64,000 nt of DNA, taken from Pseudomonas sp. GCEP-101 (GTDB taxonomy: Bacteria; Pseudomonadota; Gammaproteobacteria; Pseudomonadales; Pseudomonadaceae). The position numbers and the translations under genes were made by a program. The first letter of the stretch is position 1. Each line of letters opens with the position of its first letter. Of the stretch, positions 61,901 to 64,000 are shown piece after piece. Below the pieces are notes generated by a model. That model searched no databases. It had not been told where the DNA came from and saw nothing but the letters and a program-made list of their open reading frames with translations. Location of the stretch: assembly GCF_025133575.1 (NCBI RefSeq), contig NZ_CP104011.1, forward strand, positions 2,666,001-2,730,000, in the 5' to 3' direction.

Positions 61901-62408
61901 TGCGCGCGTGCGGGCAGGACGCGTCGAACTGGTAGTAGTGGGCGTAGCGCCGGTAGCTGTCGGTGCTGTTGACCGCCTGGGTCGCGTTCTGGCTGTAGCC
62001 GTTGCCGGTATAGCGGTTCAGGTCGACGGTGCCGGTCTGGTTGGTGAGGAAGCCGTCGTAGTAGGCCTTGTCGAACGAGGTGGCGTAACGCTCGCTGACG
62101 ATCCGGCCGCCGCTCAAGCCGACCTTCCACGGCGCCTCGTAGGTGATGTCGGGGTTGTAGTACATCGGGTTGTAGGCGGTGGAACGGTTGGCGATGGTGT
62201 AGGAGCTCATGCCATCCGGGGTGTAGGCGCTGGTCATGCTGCCGGAGTCGTCGAGGGTGACGATCAGGTTGGGCGAGACGCCTTCCACCAGGAACAGCGG
62301 CGCCTGGCTGGGGACGGCGCCGTGCACTTCCGTGCCGGTGAGCAGAATCGCCAGGCCGGCCAGCGCGGCGAGACGGAGCGGCGGGCGGAACGGGTCAGCG
62401 CTGGACAC
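58971..62408 (-). CDS. pilY1: Type IV pilus tip adhesin PilY1
   Basis: A 1145-residue surface and pilus-tip protein. Signal peptide near residues 1-31. A von Willebrand A-like domain begins NLIVTLDDSGSM (MIDAS DxSxS at 53-58) and extends to about 480. The C-terminal PilC/PQQ-like beta-propeller starts near YVGANDGMLHAFDETGRERWAF. A RGD occurs in WLRGDRSDE. The usual Ca2+-binding DxDxDG loop of the propeller is not seen at the expected place (about 868-890), where the text is WTRADSPGELAQRYYGSLQG. The start is a GTG at 62408, overlapping pilX by 14 bases. Confidence 0.93.
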   Translation of the reverse strand: MSSADPFRPPLRLAALAGLAILLTGTEVHGAVPSQAPLFLVEGVSPNLIVTLDDSGSMTSAYTPDGMSSYTIANRSTAYNPMYYNPDITYEAPWKVGLSGGRIVSERYATSFDKAYYDGFLTNQTGTVDLNRYTGNGYSQNATQAVNSTDSYRRYAHYYQFDASCPHARNVATSTLSAVQNCAADSSYTSASACTRTCFTPHWVTTAEEKQNYANWFSFYRTRQLATRTAANLALFDLPEHIRVTWQALNSCYSTNFSMSSTVCGNQTLAAFTGQHKADFFNFTSRLAASGGTPLGTAQNRVNNYLGNTTAYNPYARAPGSPRDVKTEYACRPSYHLLMTDGFGDGAGGGNADGTARTLPDGTAFAAKAPYQDKWSNTLADNIFLGWATDARPDLENKVPPRFRDGNDYWNPKNDPATWQHITTYTVGLGLGPTLKYLQWDGDTYSGSYPQLLDGTRSWPNPSASTSLDGMTVTANEGKVAALWHGALNSRGEFFSADSTSELVKAFQSIVSSISSNQLAVAAAGASSTSLSTDTHLYRASYQPTDWSGDLLQYRLDAQGNAQANSALSFRNQLDQRSPASRSLYANTAPESAKGSLQPFTWGNLAAGQQELLNRAPGTQREDHLGEKRVAWLRGDRSDEGDTFRARNHLLGDIIYSSPTVVGPPSAVTYYLEKASGATGYDAFRQANADRERRIYVGANDGMLHAFDETGRERWAFIPAAVFGQLNYLSDTRYAARSEEENTNSLHRFYVDGSAVTRDVYIGGSWHTVLVMAPGRGGRGLFALDITNADQPRLLWEYSGSASSENGKDIEFGYILDRPVITISNGEAYVLTGNGYDTAKGYSLSIRLEDGRISAASQSAAGDGEVGSTVAWTRADSPGELAQRYYGSLQGQLYRQAGLDVASSLLSSIPANRNQPLSAAAEVTQHPRGGQLVIAGTGKYFEGGDKEGPVRRQSLYGFWDQTDYLAHIDGAGAPAPLTGLADLQAQTLTRTTVTHSAGSSEVRQLSSAPIVWDNSGKRGVGIRGWYFDLADGEMILDQPFMLGDVLFVTVGQPSADPCNAGITYWLLAVNPRTGGALDFNVFDLVGDGSFSETASGVRIDGPVTRIGDSLYTPDGSRLPVQLFDPVNQGRFNWRIMNYNLPVSYP

Positions 62409-62940
62409 GGGCGTACTCCTGTAGTCGGACCAGGGCCTGGTCGGTGATGCCGGTGGACAGGGCGTTCATCTGCAGCAGCAAGGTGCCGTTGCCCGCCAGG
62501 CAGTCGGCCATGGCGCTGGAGGATCGGCTCTCGCATTGCGCGGCGACGTACCAGCGCGGCGCGCTGCTCAGTTCCGCCAATTGGTCGGGGTTGGCCAGGT
62601 CGTTGCCTTTGTAGGTGCGCGCCCGTGTCAGCAGTGCGCTGCTGGCGGCATTGTCGGGTTCGAGCCAGAGTCGGTCGCACAGCAGTATCTGTTGCTGGTC
62701 CTGCGCGGTGCTGATGCAGGTGGCGGCCTCGCCCACGGCCATCGTCGGGCTGTAGCGGGTCCGGTCGAGTGCTTCGCTGATCGCCGAGTCGGCGCCGCCC
62801 AGCGCCGCCTGGTAGTCCCTCGACTCGGCCAGGCTGTTGTCCAGCAGCAAGCCGCTGCGCAGGTTGCCCAGGGTCAGGATGCTCAGCGCCAGCAGCATGA
62901 GCAGGGCGATCAGCAGGGTCTGGCCACGTTGCCGGTTCAT
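62395..62940 (-). CDS. pilX: Type IV minor pilin PilX
   Basis: A 181-residue minor pilin. The short leader MNRQRG is cleaved before QTLLIALLMLLALSILTL; there is no Glu at +5, a feature of tip-capping pilins. A Cys pair appears around CISTAQ and CDRLW, and another in CESRSSSAMADCLAG. With PilV, PilW and PilY1 it forms the priming tip complex. ATGA overlap with pilW. Confidence 0.9.
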   Translation of the reverse strand: MNRQRGQTLLIALLMLLALSILTLGNLRSGLLLDNSLAESRDYQAALGGADSAISEALDRTRYSPTMAVGEAATCISTAQDQQQILLCDRLWLEPDNAASSALLTRARTYKGNDLANPDQLAELSSAPRWYVAAQCESRSSSAMADCLAGNGTLLLQMNALSTGITDQALVRLQEYARVQR

Positions 62941-63683
62941 GGCTGGTTCCTCAGGTAGAGCGTCTGCGCAAAGGCACTGCACAGGCCTCGTGCGCCGGTG
63001 CTCCTGGTGGTCGCGGGGTTCAGCGGGTCCTGATAGGCGCAGTTTTCGGGCAGCAGCGCGCGGCTGGAGCCGAGCACCAGGCCGACGCGGATCTGGTTGG
63101 TCGAACCGACCGCGAACATCAGGTCGTGGATACCGTCGGCAAGGGCGACTTCGCCGGCGGACAAGGCGTTGTTGGTCTTGCACCGCAGCTCGCCGTCGAC
63201 CAGGCGCAGGTGGCTGACCAATACCGCTGGATTGCCCGCATCGTCATCGCTGTAGAGCGAGGCGCCGGTGCAATCCTGGTGTACCTGCGCATCGCTGCGC
63301 TGGGGGCGCTGGTGGCGCAGGCACAGGCCGCGGCCACCGGCATCCAGGCTGGCCACCTTGCCGGCACCGAAGGTGCAGCCGGTGGCGGTGTCGGTCAGGG
63401 CCGGGAAGGGGCCCTCGCGGTCGATGACGAAGTCGTACTGCTGCTCATCGGCATCGCTGGCGTGGCGCACCCAGGCGCTGTAGCCGGCCTGTCCGCTCTC
63501 GCGCTGCAGCAGGTCGAGGATGAAGCGTGCGTTGGCCTGGTTCTGCTGCTGGGCGTGGTTGAAGGCGGCGTGATCGCTGCCCGACAGGTAGATCTGCAGC
63601 ACGCCCAGCAGCACCATCACGCCCAGCGCGATGGCGACCATCAGCTCGATCAGGGAGAGGCCGGTCTGACGATGCGCAGTCAT
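62937..63683 (-). CDS. pilW: Type IV minor pilin PilW
   Basis: A 248-residue minor pilin. Leader MTAHRQTG, cleaved before LSLIELMVAIALGVMVLLGVL with Glu at +5. The globular part contains AQQQNQANARFILDLLQRE, and cysteines at GCTFG, GLCLRH, DCTG and CKTN plus a final CSAFAQTL. It overlaps pilX and the upstream gene, each by four bases. Confidence 0.92.
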   Translation of the reverse strand: MTAHRQTGLSLIELMVAIALGVMVLLGVLQIYLSGSDHAAFNHAQQQNQANARFILDLLQRESGQAGYSAWVRHASDADEQQYDFVIDREGPFPALTDTATGCTFGAGKVASLDAGGRGLCLRHQRPQRSDAQVHQDCTGASLYSDDDAGNPAVLVSHLRLVDGELRCKTNNALSAGEVALADGIHDLMFAVGSTNQIRVGLVLGSSRALLPENCAYQDPLNPATTRSTGARGLCSAFAQTLYLRNQP

Positions 63684-64000
63684 GGCTGGAAGCTCAGTCG
63701 GTAGCGTTCGACGCCGCCGGCATCGCTGCCGGAAAGGCAGGCTGCGTCGTCATCGTCCGCGGTGGTCGGGCTGCCGGCCTGGCAATTGCGGCTGTGCCAG
63801 GCCAGCTGAATCAGCAGCAGCGGCTGGCGCGAGGCACCGTCGCAGGTCTTGCCGTCGCGGCTGGGGCAGATGAAGGTGTTTTCGCTCAACAGCGCGTCGT
63901 CGGTGTTGAGCTTCAGACGCACCTGTTCGACCCAGCAGGCCAGTTCGCGCCGGGCCCGGTCGGCCTTGCCCAGGCCGCTGGTGGCGCAGCTCTGGCCGCT
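63680..64000 (-). CDS. pilV: Type IV minor pilin PilV, partial
   Basis: Only the C-terminal 106 or so residues are in the window; the start lies beyond 64000. The text includes ELACWVEQVRLKLNTDDALL, CPSRDGKTCDG and ends GVERYRLSFQP, with cysteine pairs as in pilin D-regions. Its identity rests on position before pilW and the overlapping stop/start; fimU and fimT would be expected further right. Confidence 0.75.
   Translation of the reverse strand, partial: SGQSCATSGLGKADRARRELACWVEQVRLKLNTDDALLSENTFICPSRDGKTCDGASRQPLLLIQLAWHSRNCQAGSPTTADDDDAACLSGSDAGGVERYRLSFQP

Noticed and set aside
60732..62447. 571-codon frame opposite pilY1
   Set aside because: A Val/Gly/Ala-rich shadow of pilY1 with no start site and no recognisable domain.

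Overview
This is GC-rich chromosomal DNA from a Pseudomonas. The signs are dense GTAGGAGCGAGC-type REP hairpins between genes, a minor pilin operon of the pilV-W-X-Y1-E type, and an ppa-mtfA-dedA block and an hrpB/fieF/rhlE neighbourhood whose order matches what I recall of P. aeruginosa. Codon use and GC look uniform, apart from the repeats. The species cannot be fixed from sequence alone; the P. nitroreducens/citronellolis/aeruginosa side of the genus is my guess.

Layout. 0-16 kb is core genome: an Lrp-type regulator, a repeat-rich secreted protein, a fieF-dinB-lipoprotein operon, hrpB, a periplasmic binding protein, a phosphodiesterase-fold protein, an SDR, a VOC protein, a YciC-like membrane protein, a DUF2076 protein, a NYN protein and rhlE. 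15.2-22.5 kb is a LuxR-type regulator followed by a polyamine-type ABC transporter (ATPase, Tat-exported binding protein, two permeases) and a plant-BADH-like aldehyde dehydrogenase, probably import plus oxidation of an amine or aminoaldehyde. 22.8-31.9 kb holds mixed metabolic genes, including an HDAC-family amidohydrolase, an MFS exporter and a GNAT-SagB-tesB-HAD run. 32.2-36.3 kb has btuB under a cobalamin riboswitch, then dxs.

36.5-52.4 kb is a complete hydroxyproline/proline-epimer catabolic island. lhpA-lhpB-lhpF-lhpE encode the epimerase and a three-subunit D-hydroxyproline dehydrogenase. A second leftward group encodes a binding protein, aconitase X (cis-3-hydroxy-L-proline dehydratase), two permeases and an ATPase, a Ser/Cys proline-racemase-family enzyme, the deaminase lhpC and the ketoglutarate semialdehyde dehydrogenase lhpG. 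lhpD lies divergently. Together these should import hydroxyproline isomers and convert 4-Hyp to 2-oxoglutarate and 3-Hyp to proline. Regulators are an AraC/PAS protein and a GntR/FCD protein. A GTATAC-centred palindrome occurs before lhpC, before the binding-protein gene and before the GntR gene. The island sits exactly between ispA and dxs, which are normally adjacent (xseB-ispA-dxs).

52.4-64 kb returns to core genome: ispA, xseB, a START protein, a candidate small RNA, ppa, mtfA, dedA, a binding protein, a GNAT, then the tip/minor pilin operon pilE-pilY1-pilX-pilW-pilV (pilV cut by the window end).

I saw no tRNA, rRNA, CRISPR array, transposase, phage or defence genes. The most unusual items are the island splitting the isoprenoid operon, the operator set, a triplicated REP cassette with an internal 45-bp deletion, a composite repeat with a shared core at five places, and an orphan small-RNA candidate beside ppa.
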